Source: JAJDFU01 sp964641965
GTDB lineage: Bacteria; Bacteroidota; Bacteroidia; Chitinophagales; Saprospiraceae
DNA: 64,000 bases
Direction: 5' to 3'
Assembly (NCBI GenBank): GCA_964641965.1
Contig: CAZXLD010000022.1
Span: 12,585-76,584, forward strand
Part shown: positions 1 through 8,772 of the stretch, piece after piece
How the letters are laid out: every line of letters begins with the position of its first letter
Numbering within the stretch: position 1 is the stretch's first letter
Program-made: the position numbers and the translations under genes
The notes under the pieces: model-generated
The model's database searches: none
Seen by the model: the letters and a program-made list of their open reading frames with translations, nothing else
Told to the model about the DNA's origin: nothing

Positions 1-949
1 GTCCCGCCTCTTGAAAATAGGCTTCCAAGCTATCTGGAAGGTCCATATGTACTACGACTCGTACATTGGATTTGTCAATGCCCATGCCAAAGGCATTAGT
101 GGCTACCATAACCCGGGTTTTGCCCGACATCCATGCCGCCTGCCGCTTATCCTTCTCCAGCGGTTCTACACCGGCATGGTAATAAGAAGCGGAAATTTGA
201 TTTTGACGGAGAAGGTTGGCGATTTCCCGGGTGCGCCTTCTATTCCGAGTATACACCACGCCGCTTCCTTCTGTTTTGTGAAGAATGTCCAATAGCTTAT
301 CCGTTTTGGACTCGGTTTGGCGGACCACATAGGCCAGGTTAGACCTTTCAAAGCTTTTACGGAGCACGTTGGAGCTCGTAAATATCAATTTATCCTGAAT
401 ATCCTGGACAACTTCCGGGGTGGCGGTTGCGGTAAGGGCCAACACAGGAACTCCGGGCAAAAATTGGCGAATGGTAGCTATATCGAGGTAGGAAGGACGA
501 AAATCATAACCCCATTGAGAAATACAATGTGCCTCATCGACGGCAATCAGATTTACCTGCATACGCTTAATCCGTTCTTGGACCAGTTCCGTTTTTAAGC
601 GTTCGGGCGATAAGTACAGCAATTTCGTGTTGCCATAAGCGGCATTTTCGAGTTGGCGATCCAATTCTTGATAGGGCATAGCCGAATGTAGGGCAGCCGC
701 TGCTATACCGCGTTCTTTCAACTGATTTACCTGGTCATTCATAAGCGCAATGAGGGGAGAAACAACCAGGCAAACACCCTCTTTTAACAAAGCCGGGATC
801 TGGTAACAAATGGATTTCCCTCCCCCTGTTGGCAACAAGGCCAGGGTGTCATTCCCGTCAAGAACGGAATCAATAATTTCCTGCTGGAGGGGTCGAAAAG
901 AGTTATGGCCCCAATGTAAGCGGAGCAGGTCAAGCGCTGTGGTTGACAT
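1..949 (-). CDS. recQ: ATP-dependent DNA helicase RecQ (N-terminal part, runs off the window)
   Basis: This is a superfamily 2 3'-to-5' DNA helicase acting in recombination and repair. The reverse strand reads from an ATG at 947-949 through about 316 codons without a stop to the window edge. The N-terminus shows motif 0 (FRPLQQEII), Walker A (LLPTGGGKSI), motif Ia (VSPLIALMNDQV), the DEAH box followed by the aromatic-rich loop typical of RecQ (DEAHCISQWGYDFRP), motif III (LALTATAT) and motif VI-region residues (TNAFGMGIDKSNVR). The RQC and HRDC domains lie outside the window, so completeness cannot be judged. It stands alone about 100 bp downstream of leuB on the same strand, separated from it by a hairpin that looks like a terminator. 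Family assignment is very secure. Confidence 0.96.
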   Translation of the reverse strand, partial: MSTTALDLLRLHWGHNSFRPLQQEIIDSVLDGNDTLALLPTGGGKSICYQIPALLKEGVCLVVSPLIALMNDQVNQLKERGIAAAALHSAMPYQELDRQLENAAYGNTKLLYLSPERLKTELVQERIKRMQVNLIAVDEAHCISQWGYDFRPSYLDIATIRQFLPGVPVLALTATATPEVVQDIQDKLIFTSSNVLRKSFERSNLAYVVRQTESKTDKLLDILHKTEGSGVVYTRNRRRTREIANLLRQNQISASYYHAGVEPLEKDKRQAAWMSGKTRVMVATNAFGMGIDKSNVRVVVHMDLPDSLEAYFQEAG

Positions 950-975
950 AGACCGCAAAAATATCCCAAATGCCG

Positions 976-1007
976 GAAAATAGAAACGGCATCCCAAAGG
1001 ATGCCGC
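976..1007 (-). terminator. Likely rho-independent terminator of leuB
   Basis: On the minus strand an 8-bp GC-rich stem (GCGGCATCC / GGATGCCG) with a short TTTG loop is followed by TTTCTATTTT. It lies about 45 bp after the leuB stop and before recQ, so it probably separates the two transcripts. Confidence 0.6.
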
Positions 1008-1050
1008 TTCTCACCAACTCAAATCGCAATATTTCGAACAGTAGAATGCC

Positions 1051-2172
1051 TTAAATTATGGTGGATACCCGGTCGGAAATATTTTCCGGTTGCAGGCTGA
1101 TCCGTTCTTCGTCGTATACCATGTGGGCAATCAGGTCACCCAGCTGGCTGCATGAGCATGGAATCTCCGGGCGCATATCCGGAGTGCCCAACCCCTTCTT
1201 CAACACTTCTTCCACGGCAAGGCGAACAATTTTACCCGCTTCTTCCATTCCCAGATCCGCCAACAGCATAGATGCAGAGAGAATGGAGCCAATCGGGTTA
1301 GCCATATCCTTACCTGCAGCCTGGGGCCAGGCTCCGTGCACCGGCTCAAACAAGGAGGTGGACAGACCTTTAGAAGCTGATGGCAACAGACCAAGCGAGC
1401 CGGTAAGAATGGCAGCTTCTTCACTTAGGAGATCTCCTATAAGATTGCTGGTAAGAATCACATCGAACTTACCTGGATCGAGGATCAATCCCATAGCCAT
1501 CGTTTCCGCATGATAATATTCAACCTCAACCTCCTGATATTCCTGTTGCAAATGCAGGACTACCTCTCTCCACAGCCTGGACGTTTCAAGCACATTTGCC
1601 TTATCTACCAGCGCTAATTTTCTTTTTCTGGTTATGGCTTTTTCGTAAGCCAAGCGGGTTATGCGTTCAATCTCTTCTGAGGAATAGACACACTGGTCGT
1701 AAGCGGTATCTCTTCCTTCTGTTCTTCCCTTATCCCCGAAATAGATACCTCCGGTCAGCTCCCGGATAATTAAAAGGTCGACTCGCTTTGCCTGAAGGCG
1801 ATCTTCCTTTAGCGGAGACAGGTGCGTTAGTTCGGAAAAAATCTTTACCGGTCTCAGGTTTGCGTACAATCCCAGCTCCTTGCGCAGGGCCAGCAAACCA
1901 TCTTCCGGTCTGGGTTGCACGGAGGGGTTTTTCTCAAAATACAGATGTCCCGTGGCACCCAGCAGGATCGCATCCACTTCTTTACACAATTCTACGGTCG
2001 CCCTTGGCAATGGGTTACCGGTTTCTTTCAAGGGGGCAGCGCCTATTTCTCCATACTTATATTCGAATGAATATCGGAATCTTTCTCCAATTGCATCCAA
2101 CACTTTAATGGCTTGTTCAGTTACCTCAGGGCCTATGCCGTCCCCCGGGAGAATAGCCAAATGCTTTTGCAT
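1051..2172 (-). CDS. leuB: 3-isopropylmalate dehydrogenase
   Basis: LeuB oxidatively decarboxylates 3-isopropylmalate to 2-ketoisocaproate with NAD+, the third step of leucine synthesis, in the cytosol. The 373-residue product has normal family length. It starts with the isocitrate/isopropylmalate dehydrogenase signature ILPGDGIGPEVT and continues with the substrate-binding arginines (LGLYANLRPVK, IRELTGGIYFG), the Mg2+-binding aspartates in the segment around SNLIGDLLSEEAA, and the C-terminal HGAWPQAAGKDMANPIG nucleotide loop. The IRELTGG sequence and the HGAWP loop favour isopropylmalate over tartrate or isocitrate as substrate. leuA, leuC and leuD are not in the window, so the leucine operon is split in this genome. 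It is divergent from the next gene at 2333. Confidence 0.95.
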   Translation of the reverse strand: MQKHLAILPGDGIGPEVTEQAIKVLDAIGERFRYSFEYKYGEIGAAPLKETGNPLPRATVELCKEVDAILLGATGHLYFEKNPSVQPRPEDGLLALRKELGLYANLRPVKIFSELTHLSPLKEDRLQAKRVDLLIIRELTGGIYFGDKGRTEGRDTAYDQCVYSSEEIERITRLAYEKAITRKRKLALVDKANVLETSRLWREVVLHLQQEYQEVEVEYYHAETMAMGLILDPGKFDVILTSNLIGDLLSEEAAILTGSLGLLPSASKGLSTSLFEPVHGAWPQAAGKDMANPIGSILSASMLLADLGMEEAGKIVRLAVEEVLKKGLGTPDMRPEIPCSCSQLGDLIAHMVYDEERISLQPENISDRVSTII

Positions 2173-2332
2173 ATCTTTCCCGTTCGATTTGAGTTATTGC
2201 GATTTCATCAATAAAAGTATTGGCGAGAGGTAGCCTTTGAAAACCATATTCCCAAATCGCCTACGGACTTAAAGATGGAGAAGCATGTAACAATGCTTTG
2301 ATAGGTAGTTAGTTAGCGGAAATCTATTTACA

Positions 2333-3928
2333 ATGTCCAGTCAGAAGACAGATGCCCTTTTAGACCTGATCAACGCCTTGACCAAGGCTGAAAAACGCCA
2401 TTTCCGGCTGTTTGCCAAGCGAAACCAGGCTTCAGATAACTTGTTGTTCCTCCAGCTATTTGATTTTCTGGATCGGTACAGCCAATATGATGAGGCGCAA
2501 ATCTTAGCCAAAATACCTGGAATAAAGAAGCGCCAATTGTCCAATCTCAAGGCTCATCTTTACCGACAATTGTTGACAAGCCTTCGATTGCTGAATACCC
2601 AACATTCCCAGGAGATGCAAATCCGGGAGATGCTGGATTACGGACGGATCTTATATGATAAAGGCCTTTATCGACAAAGCCTGCAAATTCTGGATAAGGC
2701 AAAAAACAAAGCCTCATGCGCCTACTTATATGGGTTGACCATGGAGATCCTGGAATTTGAGAAGCATATTGAGGCTCAATATGTCACCCACAGTAAAGAG
2801 GGACGTGCAGAACAACTGACCCTGGAAACCGCACGCCTGGATGATATCCTGAAAAAGGTACATGGATATTCGAATCTTTCCTTGGAACTCTATAGCCTCT
2901 ATCTCAAATCAGGCTATGCCCGCAATGAAGCAGGTTATGCTAGAGTGAAGGAGTTTTTCTATGCCAGGCGTCCGAATTTTCAGTTTGAAGATTTAGATTT
3001 TATGGGGAAAGTGCACTATTGTCAATCCCATATCTGGTACCATTTCATCCTGCAGGAGTTTCAATTGTGCTATCGGCATGCCTGGAGATGGGTGGATCTG
3101 TTTCATTCCAATCCCGAAGCTATCCAGCTGCATGCTTCCTTGTATTTAAAAGGGCTCCACAATTTGTTGAATTCCCTTTTCAATATGTGGTATTACGATC
3201 GATTCGTGGAAGTGCTACAATGGCTGAAAGCTTTTCCCGAACGATACGATATGAGCAAGGAGCGAAATATCGAAGGCTTGCACACCTTTTATTTGTATTG
3301 GCACCAGATCAAGAAACACTATCTGGAGGGCACTTATTCCGAAGGCTTGGTATTAGTCCCCGAACTGGAAGATATCATTCAGCAGAACCGATTCAATTGG
3401 GATGACCATCGGATTTTGGTTTTTTACTATCGGATAGCTTGCCTGTATTTCGGGAGTGGTGATTTTGATCGTTCTATTGATTACCTCAATCTGATCATTA
3501 ACCAAAAAAGTCCGGATTACCGCCAAGATATCCAAAGCTTCAGTCGGATTTTAAACCTAATAGCTCACTTCGAACTTGGTAACGCCAGATTAGTAGAATA
3601 CCAAGCCAAATCCGTGTATCGCTTTTTAGCGAAAATGGAAGACTTGCAGGCTGTTCAACAAGAGATTTTCAGGTTTCTACAAAAGACCTTCCGTGTAAGG
3701 CCGGATGAATTGCAGCAGGAATTCATACAACTTAGAGACCGATTGAAAGAAATTGAACTTGATCCTTACGAAAGAAGGCCCTTCCTTTATCTGGACATTA
3801 TATCCTGGCTGGATAGTAAGATTGAAAACAAGACCATTCAGGAAATTGTACAAGAAAAGTTTGCTCAACGCCGGGTTCGTCCGGAGTTTAGTACGGCTGA
3901 AAGAACCAATGAAGCCGATGAACGCTAG
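2333..3928 (+). CDS. Bacteroidota-conserved TPR-like helical protein of unknown function
   Basis: The 531-residue cytosolic protein has no signal peptide and no membrane segment. The N-terminus (ALTKAEKRHFRLFAKR, then a PGIKKRQLSNLKAHLYRQLL segment) matches a hypothetical family I associate with Saprospiria and other Bacteroidota. The remainder is mostly amphipathic helices of about 35-40 residues, consistent with degenerate tetratricopeptide repeats, for example SLQILDKAKNKASCAYLYG and RIACLYFGSGDFDRSIDYL. No catalytic motif is visible. It starts at the ATG at 2333 and shares a 160-bp divergent intergenic region with leuB. I cannot assign a function; a scaffold or adaptor role is only inferred from the fold. 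Confidence 0.85.
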   Translation: MSSQKTDALLDLINALTKAEKRHFRLFAKRNQASDNLLFLQLFDFLDRYSQYDEAQILAKIPGIKKRQLSNLKAHLYRQLLTSLRLLNTQHSQEMQIREMLDYGRILYDKGLYRQSLQILDKAKNKASCAYLYGLTMEILEFEKHIEAQYVTHSKEGRAEQLTLETARLDDILKKVHGYSNLSLELYSLYLKSGYARNEAGYARVKEFFYARRPNFQFEDLDFMGKVHYCQSHIWYHFILQEFQLCYRHAWRWVDLFHSNPEAIQLHASLYLKGLHNLLNSLFNMWYYDRFVEVLQWLKAFPERYDMSKERNIEGLHTFYLYWHQIKKHYLEGTYSEGLVLVPELEDIIQQNRFNWDDHRILVFYYRIACLYFGSGDFDRSIDYLNLIINQKSPDYRQDIQSFSRILNLIAHFELGNARLVEYQAKSVYRFLAKMEDLQAVQQEIFRFLQKTFRVRPDELQQEFIQLRDRLKEIELDPYERRPFLYLDIISWLDSKIENKTIQEIVQEKFAQRRVRPEFSTAERTNEADER

Positions 3929-4304
3929 CAGGGATGTGCTGGATGGGATGGGTGTTAAAGAAAGTGTGGATTTAGATGTGTAGCTACGGTATTTAGGAAA
4001 ACCTGGCGAGCCAAGAGTTTGCCAATTAAAGCGATACAAGGGACTTTTACATTGGTCAATCAATGATACGTTATCCAGTATACCAGGAAATGTCCTTTTA
4101 GTCGGTGGAGGTCAGATTTGCCAGCAATAGTTCGGCGAGAGATGTATGCTTCGTACAAACTCGTAATGAAGGAAGAATAAGGTCCTTACTCTAACAGCCT
4201 AGCATCTGTTGTTGAAAGTGTTGAAAGACCTGTTACAATCTTCGCATAATCGCATCCTGGTTAAAAAAAATCAGGTTTGCACTCATACCAATTTTCGTAA
4301 ATCC
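3929..4304. other. Intergenic region without recognisable feature
   Basis: This 376-bp stretch lies between two plus-strand genes. I see no convincing hairpin terminator, RNA gene or conserved coding signal. An open frame at 4209-4304 is only an upstream extension of the following gene and lies before its signal peptide. Confidence 0.5.
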
Positions 4305-6803
4305 ATGTCCAACTATTTGTCCCGTTTTTCCCTGTTTTTATTCCTTCTTTCGCTGTCCAGTATGGCTTTCCCTGTTTTTGGGCAGGTCAGGGGAAAAATC
4401 ACTTCTCCTTCGGGAAGCCCATTAGCCTTTGCTACGGTGTATGCCAAGGGAACAACTCTTGGAACCACCAGTAACGAAGAAGGGAACTACAATCTCCAGC
4501 TGCCGTCGGGCAATTACGAATTAGAGTTTCAATATTTGGGATACAGGCCGGAAGTTCGCCGGGTTGAAGTGGAGGGGCAGCCTATTCAGCTGGATATTGT
4601 GCTGCGAGAAGAAGCTTTAGACCTTCAGGAGGTGGTGGTACGCGCAGACGAAGAAGACCCTGCCTATCCGATTATCCGCAAGGCTATGGAGAAACGCAAG
4701 TATTACCGCGATCAGGTGGAAGCTTATGAGTGCGAAGTATATGTAAAGGGGAATATCAAGTTTCTAGACGCTCCGGAACGAATTTTTGGAGTGGAAGTAG
4801 GGGATCTAGGTGGATCCCTAGACTCGAATCGGCAAGGGATAGTTTATTTATCAGAATCCATCTCCCGCTTGCAATTTCAATTACCGGATCAGTTCAACGA
4901 GGAGATGCTCTCAAATAAGGTGAGTGGTAATGACAATGGGTTTAGCTTTAACCGGGCCAGCCAAATGGATTTTAACTTATATGAGAGTTATGCTGACTTC
5001 GGCAGAAAAATCGTGAGTCCGATTGCAGGAAATGCATTCGGCTTTTACAAATACCGCCTGGTCGGGACGCTTTTGGGGGACGATGGACAACTCATCAACA
5101 AAATTGAGATCATTCCTAAACGGAGTGAGGATCCAGTCTACCGTGGATTCATTTACATTGCCGATGACTATTGGAATATCCAGCAGGCAGATCTTTTATT
5201 GACCAAAGGAGCCATGAAGATTGATGCCTTGGATTCACTTTCCATTCAGCAGGTGTATGTTCCAGTTGCAGAACCGGACGTTTGGCGGCTCTTTTCCCAG
5301 CATATGACTTTTAAGATTGGAATTCTTGCTTTTAAGTTGCAAGGCGCATTCACCGGGGTGTATTCCAAATACGATCTTCAGCCTCAATTGGAGAAACAGG
5401 ATTTCAGAGGGGAGGTGTTTCGTGTAGAAGAAGGTACCAACGAAATGCCAATGGAGTTTTGGGATACGATTCGGCCTATCCCCCTGACGCTGGAGGAAGA
5501 AGTTGATTACGTTCGCAAGGACAGTATACAAGAGGTTCGGGAATCTAAAGTGTATCTCGACTCCGTTGATCGCCGGAACAATCGTTTCCAATTTATTAAT
5601 CTTTTGGGGGGATATGTTTACTCGAATTCCTACAATGATTGGTACTTGCAGATCAGTTCTCCGCTCACTACCCTCCAGTTTAATACCATTCAGGGATGGA
5701 ACCTGGAAACAGAAGCCCTGTTTCAGAAAGATTTTGGAAAATACGAAACGCGTTCTGTCGAGGTTCGGGCAGGGCTGAATTACGGATTTTCTGATCGGCG
5801 GTTGCGGTGGTTCGGATCTACAGCCTATCAATTCGACCAGATATACCGAACTCGATTGGAGGTGACCGGGGGAGTGGATGTGTTCCAATTTAATCGAGAG
5901 AATCCGATCAGCCCAACCCTCAATTCGTTGTATTCGCTTTTCGGGCGACGGAACTTCATCCGGTTGTACGAGAAGAGCTTCGGAAAAGTTGCTTTTGTCA
6001 GAGAGATCTTTAATGGGGTGCGCTTATTTACGGATCTGGAATATGCACAGCGCAAGGCTTTAGTTAACCAAAGCGATTACAGTTTTGGCGATCAGGAACG
6101 AAAGCCCTACTCGTCGAATGATCCACAGGATCCTTTAAATTTCGATCCGGCCTTTCCTACCCACGAAGCTTTTATATGGAATGTTGCTCTGCGCATCCGA
6201 ATTGGCCAGCGGTATATCACCTATCCAAAACGACGCTTTTTGATCGGATCCAATTGGCCTGACATCTGGCTTATTTATCGCAAGGGTATTCTATTGGGAA
6301 ATGCGGACATAGATTTTGATCAATTCTTAATCAGGTTGGAAGATCGAAATATTCCTACCGGGGCGGCGGGATATCTGCAGTTCCGGGCTGAAGGTGGACA
6401 TTTTTTGAGGCGGGAGAACCTGTTTTTCATGGATTTTCAACATTTCAATGGGAACAAAACCCTATTTGGAAATCCCTCCCGTTACTTACGTTCCTTTTTA
6501 TTGTTGCCTTATTACACCAATTCTACATCCAATTATCATGTGCAAGCCTTTATGGAGCACCACTTTGAAGGTTATATCCTGGATAAGATTCCGGGAATCC
6601 GAAAGTTGGGTTGGAAAATGGTAGTAGGAGGAGGATTTCTATTTACGCCTGAGCAGCGCGATTATCTCGAGCTGCGGGTCGGTATTGAAAACATAGGCTG
6701 GAACATATTCCGCTTCCTGCGTATTGATGGAGCTTTTTCGAGAGATGTGTCCGGCAATTGGGACGGCGGGGTGCTACTTGGCTTGTCCTTACCAGGGGGG
6801 TAA
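4305..6803 (+). CDS. DUF5686 family outer-membrane protein with carboxypeptidase-regulatory-like domain
   Basis: The start chosen is the ATG at 4305, because it places a typical signal peptide (MSNYLSRFSLFLFLLSLSS... ending VFGQ) at the N-terminus; the longer upstream frame adds 32 residues of non-signal sequence. The 832-residue product then has a CarboxypepD_reg-like beta-sandwich (about residues 28-115, GKITSPSGSPLAFATV ... LEFQYLGYRPEVRRV) like the N-terminal domain of SusC-type receptors, but no TonB-dependent receptor plug. The rest matches the Bacteroidota family DUF5686, with alternating beta-strand pattern and many aromatic residues, and probably forms an outer-membrane barrel. Function is unknown. 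It converges on a small membrane-protein gene. Confidence 0.85.
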   Translation: MSNYLSRFSLFLFLLSLSSMAFPVFGQVRGKITSPSGSPLAFATVYAKGTTLGTTSNEEGNYNLQLPSGNYELEFQYLGYRPEVRRVEVEGQPIQLDIVLREEALDLQEVVVRADEEDPAYPIIRKAMEKRKYYRDQVEAYECEVYVKGNIKFLDAPERIFGVEVGDLGGSLDSNRQGIVYLSESISRLQFQLPDQFNEEMLSNKVSGNDNGFSFNRASQMDFNLYESYADFGRKIVSPIAGNAFGFYKYRLVGTLLGDDGQLINKIEIIPKRSEDPVYRGFIYIADDYWNIQQADLLLTKGAMKIDALDSLSIQQVYVPVAEPDVWRLFSQHMTFKIGILAFKLQGAFTGVYSKYDLQPQLEKQDFRGEVFRVEEGTNEMPMEFWDTIRPIPLTLEEEVDYVRKDSIQEVRESKVYLDSVDRRNNRFQFINLLGGYVYSNSYNDWYLQISSPLTTLQFNTIQGWNLETEALFQKDFGKYETRSVEVRAGLNYGFSDRRLRWFGSTAYQFDQIYRTRLEVTGGVDVFQFNRENPISPTLNSLYSLFGRRNFIRLYEKSFGKVAFVREIFNGVRLFTDLEYAQRKALVNQSDYSFGDQERKPYSSNDPQDPLNFDPAFPTHEAFIWNVALRIRIGQRYITYPKRRFLIGSNWPDIWLIYRKGILLGNADIDFDQFLIRLEDRNIPTGAAGYLQFRAEGGHFLRRENLFFMDFQHFNGNKTLFGNPSRYLRSFLLLPYYTNSTSNYHVQAFMEHHFEGYILDKIPGIRKLGWKMVVGGGFLFTPEQRDYLELRVGIENIGWNIFRFLRIDGAFSRDVSGNWDGGVLLGLSLPGG

Positions 6804-6815
6804 ATGGTTAATTTT

Positions 6816-7037
6816 CTACCGGTTGTCCGCTTCAAAATTGCCATAAGCAAGATAGATCAAGACAAAGCCGACAAGGGTCAATATGATCTTCAATAAAAAA
6901 CCCAGCCCTTTGCCTGCAGCATCCAGCCAGACCAGGAAACTAAATTGCAGCCCAATCAGGCTTAACACAATCGATAAAAAACCGATACCTGCGAGGAGAA
7001 ATCCGATCACAAGGAGTGCTGTTCTGTTTCTAGTCAT
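6816..7037 (-). CDS. Small two-helix membrane protein, unknown function
   Basis: A 73-residue product from the ATG at 7035-7037, with two hydrophobic helices (TALLVIGFLLAGIGFLSIVLSLIG; a second around residues 40-65) separated by a short loop with aspartate and lysine. The start was chosen because the 13 residues upstream (GPGPFVYTVNNN) are not helix-like and precede the natural MTRNRTALLV start. It ends 12 bp from the convergent DUF5686 gene. I recognise no family motif; small proteins like this are common and poorly described in Bacteroidota. Confidence 0.6.
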   Translation of the reverse strand: MTRNRTALLVIGFLLAGIGFLSIVLSLIGLQFSFLVWLDAAGKGLGFLLKIILTLVGFVLIYLAYGNFEADNR

Positions 7038-7271
7038 GTTGTTATTTACCGTATAAACAAATGGTCCTGGACCCAACTATTCTGCCAGAGATTTCACAGA
7101 GCTGTACACGAAACCTTTCTTTTGGTTCGATTCCATCCGTATTTCCATCCGGCAAAAATTCTGCTCATAAGAGGGATGGTCTGGGCATCTATACTGCAGT
7201 AAAGCAGGTCATTCCTAAAATTACTAATTTACACCTGGATCGGATTTGTCACACTGTATTCTTACTCGCCC

Positions 7272-8123
7272 ATGATCAAGCTGATCGAATGCCCCCGGGA
7301 TGCCATGCAAGGGATAAAAACCTTTATCCCAACAGAAACCAAAGCAGCCTATCTGAATCACCTGTTGCAGGTTGGGTTTGATACGCTTGATTTTGGAAGT
7401 TTCGTTTCTCCCAAGGCCATTCCCCAGATGCGAGATACCGCCGATGTTTTGGGGTTGCTTGACCTGGCTTCAACCGCCACCAAACTCCTGGCCATTGTGG
7501 CAAACCGGAGAGGGGCACAGGATGCAGTTGCTTTTGATGAAATCCAGTACCTGGGCTATCCCTTTTCTATTTCCGAAACCTTTCAGCTCCGGAATACGAA
7601 CGCCACCATCGAAGAGTCTCTTGCTCGAGTAGGAACCATTCAGGAATTGTGTTTCCAGCACCAAAAAGAGTTGGTCCTTTACGTTTCTATGGGCTTTGGA
7701 AACCCATATGGCGACCCCTGGAATGTCGAGATTGTCCAGAAATGGGTGGATCGCCTATCGGATATGGGGATACGGGTCTTTCAGTTGTCCGATACGATTG
7801 GTGTTGCCTCACCGGATAGTATTGCTTATTTGTTTGGCCACTTGATACCAGCCTATCCGAGTTTGGAATTTGGTGCCCATTTCCATACCCAGCCTCATAA
7901 TTGGGAAGAAAAGGTCAGCACGGCTTACCACAACGGCTGTCTTCGGTTTGATGGAGCCATACGGGGATATGGAGGTTGTCCAATGGCCAAGGACGATCTC
8001 ACCGGGAATATGCCGACGGAGCATTTGGTCTACTACTTCCGAAAAGAAAAAGAACCTTTATCTGTGGTGCCGGAATTATTTCAGCAAGCCATGCAATTGA
8101 GTCAGAAAGTATTCCCCCTTTAA
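7272..8123 (+). CDS. Hydroxymethylglutaryl-CoA lyase
   Basis: This enzyme cleaves HMG-CoA to acetoacetate and acetyl-CoA, the last step of leucine breakdown. The 283-residue TIM barrel belongs to the HMGL-like family: IECPRDAMQGIKTFIPTE at the N-terminus (the first strand with substrate-binding Arg-Asp), DTLDFGSFVSPKAIPQM, the metal-binding histidine pair in GAHFHTQPHNW, and the catalytic-cysteine loop RGYGGCPMAKDDLTGN. The usual loop is GLGGCP, so the tyrosine is a variant. Length is slightly shorter than the mitochondrial enzyme, and no targeting peptide or biotin domain is present. Related enzymes include homocitrate and citramalate synthases, but the GGCP loop argues for the lyase. It stands alone. 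Confidence 0.9.
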   Translation: MIKLIECPRDAMQGIKTFIPTETKAAYLNHLLQVGFDTLDFGSFVSPKAIPQMRDTADVLGLLDLASTATKLLAIVANRRGAQDAVAFDEIQYLGYPFSISETFQLRNTNATIEESLARVGTIQELCFQHQKELVLYVSMGFGNPYGDPWNVEIVQKWVDRLSDMGIRVFQLSDTIGVASPDSIAYLFGHLIPAYPSLEFGAHFHTQPHNWEEKVSTAYHNGCLRFDGAIRGYGGCPMAKDDLTGNMPTEHLVYYFRKEKEPLSVVPELFQQAMQLSQKVFPL

Positions 8124-8200
8124 CCGGGCATCTTCACAGCAGTCACTTCTTTTTTCTTTATATCTTACTCTTGGCAAATAAAATATCTCAAAAATCGACT

Positions 8201-8674
8201 ATGGCCAAATCAATACAATGGTATCTGGATAAATACGGTGAAAGTCACCAGAATAGGACAAATAAAATAATTCACTGGGTTTGTGTACCGCTCATCATGT
8301 TCAGCCTGATCGGCTTGCTGTTTGCTATTCCATTTCCGGTAAAAAAAGATATGTTACTCAATTGGGGAGCAGTTTTTCTTGGGCTAGCCTTGATCTTTTA
8401 CATTCGGTTGTCCATACCCATGTTTTTGGGATTCATTGTAATTGCGGGGCTAATTTTATTTGGATTGGGTTCTATTTATGAAGCCGTTGGGCGCATCGAC
8501 AGCCGCTTGGCCTTGGTCTGTGTCGTAATTTTTGCGCTGGCTTGGGTTGGCCAGTTTATCGGTCATTCAATTGAAGGTAAAAAACCAAGCTTCTTCGACG
8601 ATTTAAAATTCTTATTGATAGGGCCTGCCTGGCTTCTTCATTTTATCTATCGCAAGATGGGCATTCCTTATTGA
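8201..8674 (+). CDS. DUF962/Mpo1-like four-helix membrane protein
   Basis: The product is 157 residues starting MAKSIQWYLDKYGESHQN; the start at 8201 is preferred over an in-frame extension that overlaps the lyase gene. The N-terminal motif YGESHQNRTNKIIHWVCVP and the later VGQFIGHSIEGKKPSF match the DUF962 family, related to yeast Mpo1, an iron-dependent dioxygenase that alpha-oxidises 2-hydroxy fatty acids. Three or four transmembrane helices follow, and the conserved histidines (H in ESHQN, IIHW, IGHS) are the candidate iron ligands known from Mpo1. Activity in this organism is inferred, not shown. It is convergent with groEL across a terminator. Confidence 0.85.
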   Translation: MAKSIQWYLDKYGESHQNRTNKIIHWVCVPLIMFSLIGLLFAIPFPVKKDMLLNWGAVFLGLALIFYIRLSIPMFLGFIVIAGLILFGLGSIYEAVGRIDSRLALVCVVIFALAWVGQFIGHSIEGKKPSFFDDLKFLLIGPAWLLHFIYRKMGIPY

Positions 8675-8703
8675 ATCCATTCCTTTCTACTTCACCTTCT
8701 GCA

Positions 8704-8739
8704 AAAGAAAAAAGGCCGTCTTCATCAAAGACGACCTTT
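8704..8739 (-). terminator. Rho-independent terminator of groESL
   Basis: On the minus strand a 12-bp stem with one mismatch (AAAGGTCGTCTT / AAGACGGCCTTT) with a 5-nt loop runs into a T-rich tail. It lies about 34 bp after the groEL stop codon. Confidence 0.8.
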
Positions 8740-8772
8740 CTGGTTTCATATCGTAAAAAGCAAAAGTGGCAA

